A stretch of DNA of 35,666 bases from Thiotrichales bacterium (GTDB lineage: Bacteria; Pseudomonadota; Gammaproteobacteria; Francisellales; CACEW01), in contig CANJQG010000018.1 of NCBI GenBank assembly GCA_947476405.1, positions 1-35,666 on the forward strand, read 5' to 3'. Under the pieces are notes generated by a model. That model made no database searches. It had not been told where the DNA came from and saw only the letters and a program-made list of their open reading frames with translations. Positions 16,413 to 23,183 of the stretch are shown piece by piece. Every line of letters starts with the position of its first letter. Within the stretch, counting starts at the first letter, position 1. Made by a program: the position numbers and the translations under genes.

Positions 16413-17210
16413 ATGAAACTACGCCAACTAACCAATAAAAACGACCCACGTTTAAGCGCCAAGCTACCTGCTGCAACGCTGGAGAAAATTAAAGCTGCAG
16501 CCGCAAAAGATAAGCGTCCGCTTGCAGATGAAGTTATCCGTAGAATCGGCACGACCTTCGAAAATATGTTTGAAGTGGACTATGAAGTCACCGCCTGTGA
16601 TCTCAAAGACAGGCTCAAAGACGTCGCTTTCGAGTCCAAACATTTGCAACGCATTCCCAAAGAAATGCTGGATGCTTTAAAAGATTCCGCTGATCAGGCT
16701 GGGCATAGTTTTGACATGGAAGTGTCCTTACGTTTGGGTGCCACCTTGAGTGCTCCGGAAGTGTTTTCAGCCAAAGATCTTTTTAGCAAACTCAGACATC
16801 TGCGGAAGCCTAAGGCTCTTGAAGATGCTGAAAAAGAAGCATTGGCAGAGATCATCGGTCGCCATTATGAGTTGCAAAAATTTAAGCATTTTATGCAGTA
16901 CGTTGATCGATTGCCCAAAGTGGTTCACGAAACCTTTCATTTTATTGATATTGAGGCTGAAGCTGCCCCCATTATGGAAAGGATGATTGCAGAAGACGAA
17001 GCCAATCGTGACCCAAAAGACCCAGTCAAAAGACGGGATTGGAATCTCATTAAAAAAAGAATTCACGATTTGTCGGTGGCAAATAAGCAGGATGAGCAGG
17101 CAGACAAGTCAGTAGACAAGCAGGAAGAAAAAAAGGAAGAGCCTGGCAAATCACAATCAACGGAGGCAGAAAATGTACGCAAAAATAAGAAGAATGGAAA
17201 GTCATCTTAA
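16413..17210 (+). CDS. Double ribbon-helix-helix (Arc-like) DNA-binding protein
   Basis: A 265-residue protein with two Arc-like ribbon-helix-helix units in tandem. The first (about 12-50) reads RLSAKLPAATLEKIKAAAAK then LADEVIRRIG. The second (about 78-112) reads RIPKEMLDALKDSADQ then GHSFDMEVSLRLG. Two units in one chain could mimic the usual Arc dimer. Residues 115-220 are helical, and the last 45 are a charged Lys/Glu/Gln tail, probably disordered. AGGAG lies 7 bases before the start. The gene opens a three-gene operon with coding overlaps. A related but shorter double-RHH protein is encoded at 26988-27323, in each case beside a DLNDLD-type partner. Functions such as autoregulation or control of the nearby peptide pathway are inference. 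Confidence 0.82.
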   Translation: MKLRQLTNKNDPRLSAKLPAATLEKIKAAAAKDKRPLADEVIRRIGTTFENMFEVDYEVTACDLKDRLKDVAFESKHLQRIPKEMLDALKDSADQAGHSFDMEVSLRLGATLSAPEVFSAKDLFSKLRHLRKPKALEDAEKEALAEIIGRHYELQKFKHFMQYVDRLPKVVHETFHFIDIEAEAAPIMERMIAEDEANRDPKDPVKRRDWNLIKKRIHDLSVANKQDEQADKSVDKQEEKKEEPGKSQSTEAENVRKNKKNGKSS

Positions 17211-17526
17211 AGGAGAAAGTTTAGTCGTTCTATATCGTGAAAAAACAGGCGTGAAGATGCTTGAACTAAATGCCAGCGGCTGGTGCGATTTGAATGATTT
17301 GGATTTTTTCTTTGCTGCGGTTTTTCCTGGTCATCAGCTGGGTTCGCTTTCCGAGGATCAGTTAGTGTCCCTAGCTAAAAGAATCTATCAGGAGCGCAGC
17401 AAAGAAGGTGAGATTCCCTTGCAAACTGCGCCATCAAAGGTGGCTAATGCATTAAGATTTTTCAGGCAGGCTGTGAGTGATGGAATTACCAATACACTTG
17501 AAAGCCAACGATTGGAGGTGGCATGA
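17173..17526 (+). CDS. Small DLNDLD-motif protein, partner of the double-RHH protein
   Basis: A 117-residue protein of unknown function. Its centre reads GWCDLNDLDFFFAAVFPGHQ then LGSLSEDQLVSLAKRIY: a short beta-rich start, an acidic DLxxLDxF turn and helices. The larger partner protein at 26294-26953 has the same arrangement twice, including GSTDLNDLDMFLESVL. It overlaps the end of the RHH gene by 38 bases. GGAGG at 17162-17166, 6 bases before the ATG, supports the start. It ends four bases into the following membrane-protein gene. The repeated pairing with an RHH protein suggests that the two act together, for instance as a regulator with a co-factor or as a toxin-antitoxin-like pair. I do not recognise the family. 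Confidence 0.75.
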   Translation: MYAKIRRMESHLKGESLVVLYREKTGVKMLELNASGWCDLNDLDFFFAAVFPGHQLGSLSEDQLVSLAKRIYQERSKEGEIPLQTAPSKVANALRFFRQAVSDGITNTLESQRLEVA

Positions 17527-18020
17527 AACCATCAGTGAAATGTGGAGTGTTTGTAACCCTGGCTTGTTCAGTAGCGAGCGCCGTTGCAACCGAAGTGAGC
17601 CTCTTATTGCAAAAAGACTATCTGAGTTTAACAGACAATCATGCTCTTGAAGTGGTATATGGTGCGCTACTTGGCCTTGGTGCCGGTTTGGCACTTTCAG
17701 TGTCAGGTTATTTAATCAGTCAGAGTTGTAATAATCGAAAAAAAGAAACTGCGGATGGTGGGTCTGTTTTTGGTGAATATGGGCACTCAGATTCAGCGCC
17801 TATAGATGCTTCAGATGATGAATCTGAGTTTGGAGATATGCATGCGAGAACGGTGCTTCCAAGCATTATTATGGCGGCTAATCAGGATCAAAAAATCGTG
17901 CTCAATGAGAGGTCACCGCTAATGGAGCAGCGGCCTCAGCAGCCTTTTTTTGACGTCACGATGCAGCCATCCAAAGGGGGCAATAAAAAGATCGATGTCA
18001 AAGTATCTATCAATTTTTGA
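17523..18020 (+). CDS. Small membrane protein with acidic cytoplasmic-type tail
   Basis: A 165-residue protein with two hydrophobic segments, at about 7-29 (GVFVTLACSVASAVATEV region) and 46-68 (VVYGALLGLGAGLALSVSGYLI). The rest is a soluble acidic/polar tail with DASDDESEFGD, and a final short beta-like end KIDVKVSINF. No known domain is visible. It overlaps the DLNDLD protein by four bases and closes the operon that starts with the double-RHH protein. The first hydrophobic segment could be an uncleaved signal anchor; the second has small-residue GxxxG-like packing. The function is unknown. Confidence 0.72.
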   Translation: MKPSVKCGVFVTLACSVASAVATEVSLLLQKDYLSLTDNHALEVVYGALLGLGAGLALSVSGYLISQSCNNRKKETADGGSVFGEYGHSDSAPIDASDDESEFGDMHARTVLPSIIMAANQDQKIVLNERSPLMEQRPQQPFFDVTMQPSKGGNKKIDVKVSINF

Positions 18021-18049
18021 TGGTTGGATTTGCTGGAGGCTGCGCAGGG

Positions 18050-18586
18050 CTACTCTTTAAATCGCCAGTGCCAGGGTTCAAATGCTATCCCAGTGGAGTT
18101 GTTTTTAGGGTAGCTTAATGTAAAGTTAAAAAGGCTGGCATTCTTCATAAGCCATTTAAATGAAACGGACTCAGCAAAACGCTCTGTTAAGTCATCGTTA
18201 TCACCATCGCTAATGTCAATGGCCTGACCTGTATGATGTTCACTATATCCGGGGGGTGCGATTACTTTTAAAATATCGTTAATGGGCATGCCTCTGCTTA
18301 ATTTTCTTTCAATAATAGCCGTTTGTTCTGCAATACTTCTAAAGCCGGAAATGGGGTTAAGTGTTATATTGTTGCCTGATGCAGCTTTGCGCATCTCCTG
18401 CCAGGCCTCGGCAGCAAGCGGTTCCATTCGTTGAATTTGTCCCACACAGTCTCTTCCGATAGATACTAAGTTTTCTGGCTCAGATTGAAGTGGCAAGGCC
18501 TTAAATAATAAGTGAGTTTCAGGGATTCCTAAGTGGGTGAGTTTTCTTTTAATAAAAAGAATGTGGGCGTCAGTGTGATTATTCAT
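18050..18586 (-). CDS. M15-family (VanY/LdcB-like) D,D-carboxypeptidase
   Basis: A 178-residue zinc peptidase of family M15, which trims D-Ala or related ends from peptidoglycan peptides. The signature is clear: SGFRSIAEQ, then SEHHTGQAIDI supplying the zinc His and Asp, and a final EPWHWRF supplying the catalytic Glu and third zinc His. There is no signal peptide, which is unusual for an enzyme acting on the cell wall. It may work on recycled muropeptides in the cytoplasm, or on another peptide. It lies 22 bases downstream of a small helical protein on the same strand, so they are probably co-transcribed. It converges with the membrane-protein gene 29 bases away. Confidence 0.9.
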   Translation of the reverse strand: MNNHTDAHILFIKRKLTHLGIPETHLLFKALPLQSEPENLVSIGRDCVGQIQRMEPLAAEAWQEMRKAASGNNITLNPISGFRSIAEQTAIIERKLSRGMPINDILKVIAPPGYSEHHTGQAIDISDGDNDDLTERFAESVSFKWLMKNASLFNFTLSYPKNNSTGIAFEPWHWRFKE

Positions 18587-18608
18587 TTTTAATGCGCTCC
18601 ACTATGCC

Positions 18609-18929
18609 CTATAAAAGAGGATTAAAATGCTCTTTCGTCGGACGGATTAAGCCCATTGCTTTGGTAATCATATGCTGTGCCTGATCAATTTTCAATGTCA
18701 CAACTTGGATGTGGGAAATCTGCTCCGGCGTTGTTGAAAGCTCATGCCAGATATCGAGACTCTGGATGAAGTGGCTTAAATCCGCACCCAATTTATCTAG
18801 GATTTTTTGAAAATGGCTGGTGTCTTGATGCGTGCTGTATTCCTGCATTTCCTGGTGCAGTACTTCATTGAAGTTATCCAGCAAGTTTGATAAATCCGGT
18901 AGGCCCTCATAAGGTGATGGCGTTGGCAT
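18609..18929 (-). CDS. Small helical hypothetical protein upstream of the M15 peptidase
   Basis: A 106-residue soluble protein, predicted almost entirely helical, with no cysteine. Heptad-like spacing runs through DLSNLLDNFNEVLHQEMQEY and LSHFIQSLDIWHELS. I do not recognise a family. It shares a transcript with the M15 peptidase 22 bases downstream. It faces the 441-residue gene across a 180-base divergent region. A role as partner of the peptidase is possible but unsupported by any motif. Confidence 0.65.
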   Translation of the reverse strand: MPTPSPYEGLPDLSNLLDNFNEVLHQEMQEYSTHQDTSHFQKILDKLGADLSHFIQSLDIWHELSTTPEQISHIQVVTLKIDQAQHMITKAMGLIRPTKEHFNPLL

Positions 18930-19049
18930 GGATCAAGGCTCCGTAATAATGAGATGGCTAATCATACAATGGAGTGATGTTTTGGGCAACTTGATGCTTC
19001 CAATTTTATCAGGGCTGTCTATGCTCTAAATAAAAGTTATATAAAAAAG

Positions 19050-19078
19050 TTTACTTTTTCTTTGTATTATTATAAAAT
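19050..19078 (+). promoter_or_regulatory. Candidate promoter for the 441-residue protein
   Basis: TTTACT (19050-19055), 17 bases and TAAAAT (19073-19078) end 32 bases before the ATG at 19110. The rest of the 180-base divergent region (18930-19109) shows no palindrome or terminator that I can support. Confidence 0.5.
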
Positions 19079-19109
19079 GGCTTTAATGAAATCATGGGGT
19101 TAAAAAAAT

Positions 19110-20435
19110 ATGACTCAGAAAATTCAGAAGTTGACTTGGTCTCAGGTCAGAAAAAACTTCAAAGCCTTTCACCCAAAATTAGCAAAGCTCATCGATGATT
19201 TAAATCCAGATGACGAGCACATCATTTATAAAGTCACTTATCCTTGGGGGCAACATTTATTGGCGGGTGGCACCTTATGTTTGCCCAATGCAGATGGGCG
19301 TTATGTTCCATTATCTGATCCATCCATTGACCCAAAATTGGCAGAGGATCTTGCCTACAATATTTCAATGCCTTTAGGCATGGTGGTCAAAAACTCGATT
19401 GAGCTTTATATCAATGCATTAGGTCGAACGATTCCTTTTGTTTTTATGCCAGAGGGAACAATATTTGCTTTGTGGGTGAGCCTTCAAGATAAGGCTTCAT
19501 CAAATCATACGGGGCGTGTTTCAAATATTATTGCAGGATCGCGAACAGCACTGTTTTTGCCAAAAATTTCAGACGCTATGAGTTTTAAAAAATTGAAAAA
19601 AGTCTTCGGATTGCAATGCCGTATGCCAGATACTTTGGTCGATCAATGGCCGCTGCTAAATGAATTGGCTCATCACCCAGCATTTCCCCAATCATGGGAA
19701 AACGAAGTCATCTATTTTTCAAAAAAATGGCTTGAAGAACGGGATGATGTGGCGTGGAAGCTTTTTAAAACCTATCTGCTTGAATTGGCTTGGACGAACT
19801 CAGGATATTTGCGGAATCAAATGATTTTCGATTTGGCATTCTCATGTGCGTTGGAGGAAAAGAACCTCAGACCTAATCCTTACCTAACGGATACGGTCAA
19901 GCATCTGTTTGCGATCGGGCAAAATATTTATCCGGGGTATGAGATTGCAACGAATAGTCAGGGCTTGCCGCTGGACGGCTTCCAGGAAATCTTTGCCAAT
20001 ATTTATGGTCTTAAATATCAGCCCACGATGCTGATACCAGGATATCTCCAGTCAGATCCAAACAAATCGATCTACTATTCCTTGGAAATTCCTACGCTGA
20101 TGTCTTTCTCGCCGAAATCACGCAAAAATGCAAACAAGCTGGATGACTTAAGAGAAATAAAGCATGTAACCGAACGCGTGACAGATTATTTGAAAGAAGA
20201 TGAGCTGCGTTTGGAGCATAGCCCATTGAATCGCCTCATCCATGAGGTCAATTTTGAGTATTATCACAGCGACGAAGACATCTATCATGAAACACTGAAA
20301 ACCCATGAGTTGCCGAAGACTGATAAAAACATTATGCTTGAGGGGCAAAAAAGCACGAAAGAGTTCTGTGATACGAGCCCATTTTTACGAGGATGTATCA
20401 GAATAGCCCATAAAAATTCTGAAAATAAGGAGTAG
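19110..20435 (+). CDS. Large conserved-looking protein of unknown function
   Basis: A 441-residue protein with no signal peptide or clear membrane segment. The first 170 residues look like a compact alpha/beta domain, with YPWGQHLLAGGTLCLP, PLSDPSI and ALGRTIPFVFMPEGTIFALW. The middle, after residue about 175, is helical with many aromatic residues (ELAHHPAFPQSWENEVIYFS, LLELAWTNSGYLRNQM). The last 90 residues are charged and probably flexible. I recall similar proteins in Legionella-type genomes but cannot name a family or function. The ATG at 19110 has only a weak GGGG upstream. It lies 108 bases before the YcaO/TfuA operon start, which has its own candidate promoter, so membership in that pathway is uncertain; it may act as a partner. 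Confidence 0.72.
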   Translation: MTQKIQKLTWSQVRKNFKAFHPKLAKLIDDLNPDDEHIIYKVTYPWGQHLLAGGTLCLPNADGRYVPLSDPSIDPKLAEDLAYNISMPLGMVVKNSIELYINALGRTIPFVFMPEGTIFALWVSLQDKASSNHTGRVSNIIAGSRTALFLPKISDAMSFKKLKKVFGLQCRMPDTLVDQWPLLNELAHHPAFPQSWENEVIYFSKKWLEERDDVAWKLFKTYLLELAWTNSGYLRNQMIFDLAFSCALEEKNLRPNPYLTDTVKHLFAIGQNIYPGYEIATNSQGLPLDGFQEIFANIYGLKYQPTMLIPGYLQSDPNKSIYYSLEIPTLMSFSPKSRKNANKLDDLREIKHVTERVTDYLKEDELRLEHSPLNRLIHEVNFEYYHSDEDIYHETLKTHELPKTDKNIMLEGQKSTKEFCDTSPFLRGCIRIAHKNSENKE

Positions 20436-20445
20436 ATTGATAGGT

Positions 20446-20498
20446 TTAGATTTTCTGTGCGGTTTTTCGTGGTGATTTTTTTGCTTGATAAAATCTAA
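20446..20498. repeat. Inverted repeat around the promoter of the YcaO/TfuA operon
   Basis: TTAGATTTT (20446-20454) and AAAATCTAA (20490-20498) form perfect 9-base arms separated by 35 bases. The right arm begins within the -35 element at 20485-20490. This could be a two-half-site operator or a weak transcript structure after the preceding gene. With a 35-base loop and AT-rich arms, termination is unlikely. Confidence 0.4.
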
Positions 20499-20513
20499 TA
20501 GACGATGTATGCT
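20485..20513 (+). promoter_or_regulatory. Candidate promoter of the thioamide-type RiPP operon
   Basis: TTGATA (20485-20490, one base from consensus), a 17-base spacer and TATGCT (20508-20513) lie 30 bases before the ATG of the small peptide gene. AGGAGA follows at 20532-20537. Confidence 0.5.
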
Positions 20514-20543
20514 CTCTCCAACACCCAACCCAGGAGAAGAGCG

Positions 20544-20690
20544 ATGACTAAAGATATTTCTACTGACATAATTAACTTTTATCAGAGTGTTAAAGAGATG
20601 GTTGAGCTGACTGCAGAAAATTTGCTCGGCGTGTCACCTCCTATGAACGTCAAGCTGGAAAGCACTGCAAGTTTTATTGACGCTCTGTAA
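20544..20690 (+). CDS. 48-residue peptide, candidate RiPP precursor
   Basis: A short gene with a strong AGGAGA site 6 bases before its ATG. It lies directly at the head of an operon of sulfur-carrier, E1-rhodanese, YcaO and TfuA genes, and the next gene starts one base after its stop. The product begins MTKDISTDIINFYQSVKEMV, an amphipathic helix rich in acidic residues, as expected for a leader peptide. It continues with ELTAENLLGVSPP, then ends MNVKLESTASFIDAL. It has no Cys, so classical thiazole formation on Cys is excluded; Ser and Thr occur in the tail. No double-Gly cleavage motif is present. A start at 20505 would add 13 residues but has no ribosome binding site. The precursor role rests on position, size and composition; a small accessory protein is the alternative. 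Confidence 0.65.
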   Translation: MTKDISTDIINFYQSVKEMVELTAENLLGVSPPMNVKLESTASFIDAL

Positions 20691-20691
20691 G

Positions 20692-20961
20692 ATGCCTGTC
20701 TTTCTTTTACCCGCCGCATTTTCAAAGCGCGTGGGCATGCACTCTCTTGAGTATCCGGGAGAGGAGTCGCTCGATTATTTTTTAAAATTAATGTGTTCCC
20801 AATATCCAACGATTGAGCCGCAGATCTTTGCTGGCAATAAGCTGACGCCATTTATTAAGATTTTTATTAATTCAATTGACTGTGCTAAATTGCAGGGGCT
20901 TCAAACTCCGCTTAAACTGAAAGACGAAGTTCAGGTGGTTTTGGCTACAGCAGGCGGGTGA
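20692..20961 (+). CDS. CysO/ThiS/MoaD-like sulfur carrier protein
   Basis: An 89-residue beta-grasp protein ending in ATAGG. Such proteins are adenylated at the terminal Gly by an E1-like enzyme and then carry sulfur as a thiocarboxylate. The layout fits the CysO-type subgroup: an N-terminal strand, a turn with YPGEESLDYFLKLM, a helix, then FIKIFINSIDCAKLQGLQTP and LKDEVQVVLATAGG. It has one Cys in the body. It starts one base after the peptide gene and ends three bases before its E1 partner, so the pair are clearly coupled. In place of cofactor biosynthesis it most likely feeds sulfur to the YcaO/TfuA reaction. ATG at 20692 is preferred over a TTG at 20677, which would overlap the peptide gene. 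Confidence 0.9.
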   Translation: MPVFLLPAAFSKRVGMHSLEYPGEESLDYFLKLMCSQYPTIEPQIFAGNKLTPFIKIFINSIDCAKLQGLQTPLKLKDEVQVVLATAGG

Positions 20962-20964
20962 TTT

Positions 20965-22071
20965 ATGTTTAACAAAGATGAGTTGGTGCGCTATTCGCGG
21001 CACGTTTCTCTGGAAGAGTTTGGTGAGGCAGGGCAGCTCAAATTAAAACAGGCGAGAGTTTTGTGCATTGGATGTGGTGGGCTTGCTGCTACCGCAGTGT
21101 CTTATCTTGCCGCAGCGGGCGTCGGCTGCATCGGTCTAGTCGATGACGATGTCGTTGATGAATCTAATCTACAACGACAAGTTCTTTTCAAAACCAGTGA
21201 AATCGGCCAAAAAAAAGTAAAAGCTCTGGCCGCACGGATCATAGAGTTAAATCCTCACGTGCAAGTTGAGACTTATGACACGAGATTAAGCGATTCTAAT
21301 GCGCTGGAACTGATTGAAAAATTTGATATTACTATTGATTGTACTGATAATTTTTACGCAAAATACTTGATCAATGATGCTTGTTTTGAGGCTAAAAAGC
21401 CTTTTGTTTATGGCAGCGTATTCCATTTTGAGGGGCAGGCAAGTTTTTTTAGTGGGGTTGATCAGCCCTGTTTGCGATGTTTGTTCCCTGCGCCACCGAC
21501 AGCTGGAATGGTGCCAAATTGCGCAGAAGAGGGTGTTTTAGGCGTGTTGCCTGGTTTGATGGGCACAATACAGGCGATTGAAGTTATTAAGTATCTGTCT
21601 GGCTTAGGCGATAATCTCAAGGGCCGCTTATTTTTTATAAATACCTTGACGATGTCCAGTCAAAAATTTGAGTTCAGTCCCGCTGATTCCTGCCCGATTT
21701 GTCAGGGCAAAAAAACATTTCATGAATTGGAGCGGCAGGGCGTGCAGTCTTGTGCAGCCAATGCCTTATCCACAATATCCGCCAAAGCTTTAAGTCAAAT
21801 TATGGATCAAGTGATTTTGATTGATGTGCGGGAAGATTTTGAGCGCAAGATTTGTAATATTGGCGGGATTTTTGCCCCGCTGAGTCAATTTGAATTGGCG
21901 ATCAAAGATCTTGATCGTACAAAGAAAGTTATAACCTATTGCAAGGTTGGCAAGCGCAGTCAGGCAGCACTTCAAATATTGAAGGAGCATGGCTTTAAAG
22001 ACGTGGCCTCGCTTGAGGGTGGAATCTTATCCTGGATCGATGTTATCGATCCGAGCCTGCAAAGATACTAA
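20965..22071 (+). CDS. ThiF/MoeB-type adenylyltransferase fused to rhodanese (MoeZ/MOCS3-like)
   Basis: A 368-residue two-domain enzyme. The E1-like domain (about 1-250) has the ATP-binding CIGCGGLAATAVSYLAAAG (residues about 34-52; the usual GxGGLGS is partly changed to GCGGLAA), DDDVVDESNLQRQ, DCTDNF, and a zinc site made of C169/C172 (CLRC) and C243/C246 (CPIC). The rhodanese domain (about 270-368) has C326 in YCKVGKRS, the persulfide loop. The E1 part would adenylate the GG end of the carrier just upstream and the rhodanese would deliver sulfur, leaving a thiocarboxylate. It is one base from the YcaO gene in a TAATG overlap. Domain order and length match MoeZ/MOCS3 proteins; the local context argues for a pathway-specific copy. 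Confidence 0.92.
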   Translation: MFNKDELVRYSRHVSLEEFGEAGQLKLKQARVLCIGCGGLAATAVSYLAAAGVGCIGLVDDDVVDESNLQRQVLFKTSEIGQKKVKALAARIIELNPHVQVETYDTRLSDSNALELIEKFDITIDCTDNFYAKYLINDACFEAKKPFVYGSVFHFEGQASFFSGVDQPCLRCLFPAPPTAGMVPNCAEEGVLGVLPGLMGTIQAIEVIKYLSGLGDNLKGRLFFINTLTMSSQKFEFSPADSCPICQGKKTFHELERQGVQSCAANALSTISAKALSQIMDQVILIDVREDFERKICNIGGIFAPLSQFELAIKDLDRTKKVITYCKVGKRSQAALQILKEHGFKDVASLEGGILSWIDVIDPSLQRY

Positions 22072-23183
22072 TGATGACGCCGGCTGAGACACTTAAGAAA
22101 GTTCAGGATGTGTTCTCCAAAGTGGGAATCACGCGTGTGGCCAACATTACTCATTTTGATCACTTTTATGATGTATATGTTTGCAATTGTATTCGCCCCA
22201 ACTCTAAAAACTTGAGTGTTTCTCAAGGCAAAGGGCCTAGTTTAGAGTTGGCAATGATCTCTGCGATTATGGAAAGTTTGGAAGGCTATCATGTTGAAGA
22301 GCCTCTGCCTTCAAAAATGACTGGGACCTTTTGGGGGGCTCAAAGGGCAAATATTGTTTCGCCTAATTTGTTTTGCACCACTGAATTTCATGCAGATCTA
22401 GAAAATATTCAGTTGAAATGGACCTCAGCTACCAGTCTGCTGAACAATCAGGAAATGCTGATTCCCGCTGCCTTAACATGCATCAATACGACTTTGCCTA
22501 ATATGGATTATCTGTATTTCAATGTCAGTAGTAATGGGCTGGCTGCAGGCAACTCAAAGAATGAGGCGCTTTGTCATGCGATTTTTGAAATTATCGAGCG
22601 TGATGCGCTTTATGCATGGCAACAAAAAACCAATGAATCTAAAAGCGCAGATTTGATTCACCCTCAGGTGGTCGATGATCTCAATAGCCCTGTCATTGAT
22701 AAATTAAAAGCCCATGGCTTGTCACTGCGAATATGGAGTATCACTTCTCATTTAGAAGTTCCGGCGTATCATGTGGCTATTATTGATGAGCATTCCATGC
22801 GTAGCCTCAATGTCTTTACGGGTACGGGTGCACATTTTTCAAAATCAATCGCATTGTATCGAGCGATTTCAGAGGCCATTCAGGGGCGGCTCACGTATAT
22901 AACAGGTGTTCGGGATGATATCTTTGAAGATTATTACAAAAAAATGAGAGTGAATCACGTACACTTTCTGCCTAAACATGTAGGGTCTGAGGGCAAAAAT
23001 TTTGCTGATGAACTAAGTCGCCCTGTGTTTGGAGCGGGTGAAAATCTACAAACATTGTTGGCTATGCTGAAAAGCAACAATTATGATAAGGTCTTGATGG
23101 TTGATCATACACGTGAAGAGCTTAATATTCCTGTGGTGCAGGTGTTTATCCCGGGAATGCAGCTTAATAATGCAAGGATGTAG
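22071..23183 (+). CDS. YcaO-domain ATP-dependent cyclodehydratase/thioamidation enzyme
   Basis: A 370-residue YcaO protein. The family activates peptide backbone amides with ATP by O-phosphorylation, after which a nucleophile attacks: Cys/Ser/Thr for azolines, or external sulfide for thioamides. The core signature is intact: GPSLELAMISAIMESLEGYH near 60-75, SSNGLAAGNSKNEALCHA at 153-170 and EIIERD at 173-178, supplying the acidic ATP/Mg ligands. The C-terminus is short, ending VFIPGMQLNNARM, without the proline-rich PxPxP tail of azole-forming YcaOs. No separate E1-like ocin partner domain is present, but TfuA follows immediately, which is the pairing known for thioamidation (as in methyl-CoM reductase modification and thioamide RiPPs). 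It overlaps the E1 gene by one base. Confidence 0.93.
   Translation: MMTPAETLKKVQDVFSKVGITRVANITHFDHFYDVYVCNCIRPNSKNLSVSQGKGPSLELAMISAIMESLEGYHVEEPLPSKMTGTFWGAQRANIVSPNLFCTTEFHADLENIQLKWTSATSLLNNQEMLIPAALTCINTTLPNMDYLYFNVSSNGLAAGNSKNEALCHAIFEIIERDALYAWQQKTNESKSADLIHPQVVDDLNSPVIDKLKAHGLSLRIWSITSHLEVPAYHVAIIDEHSMRSLNVFTGTGAHFSKSIALYRAISEAIQGRLTYITGVRDDIFEDYYKKMRVNHVHFLPKHVGSEGKNFADELSRPVFGAGENLQTLLAMLKSNNYDKVLMVDHTREELNIPVVQVFIPGMQLNNARM

Noticed and set aside
20544..20690. Small acyl-carrier-like protein
   Set aside because: The LLGV...ES pattern faintly recalls carrier proteins, but there is no DSL/GxS pantetheine motif and 48 residues is too short for the four-helix fold.
20582..20851. Minus-strand open frame of 89 codons opposite the peptide and sulfur-carrier genes
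   Set aside because: It lies over two well-supported plus-strand genes, has no ribosome binding site and shows no protein-like pattern.
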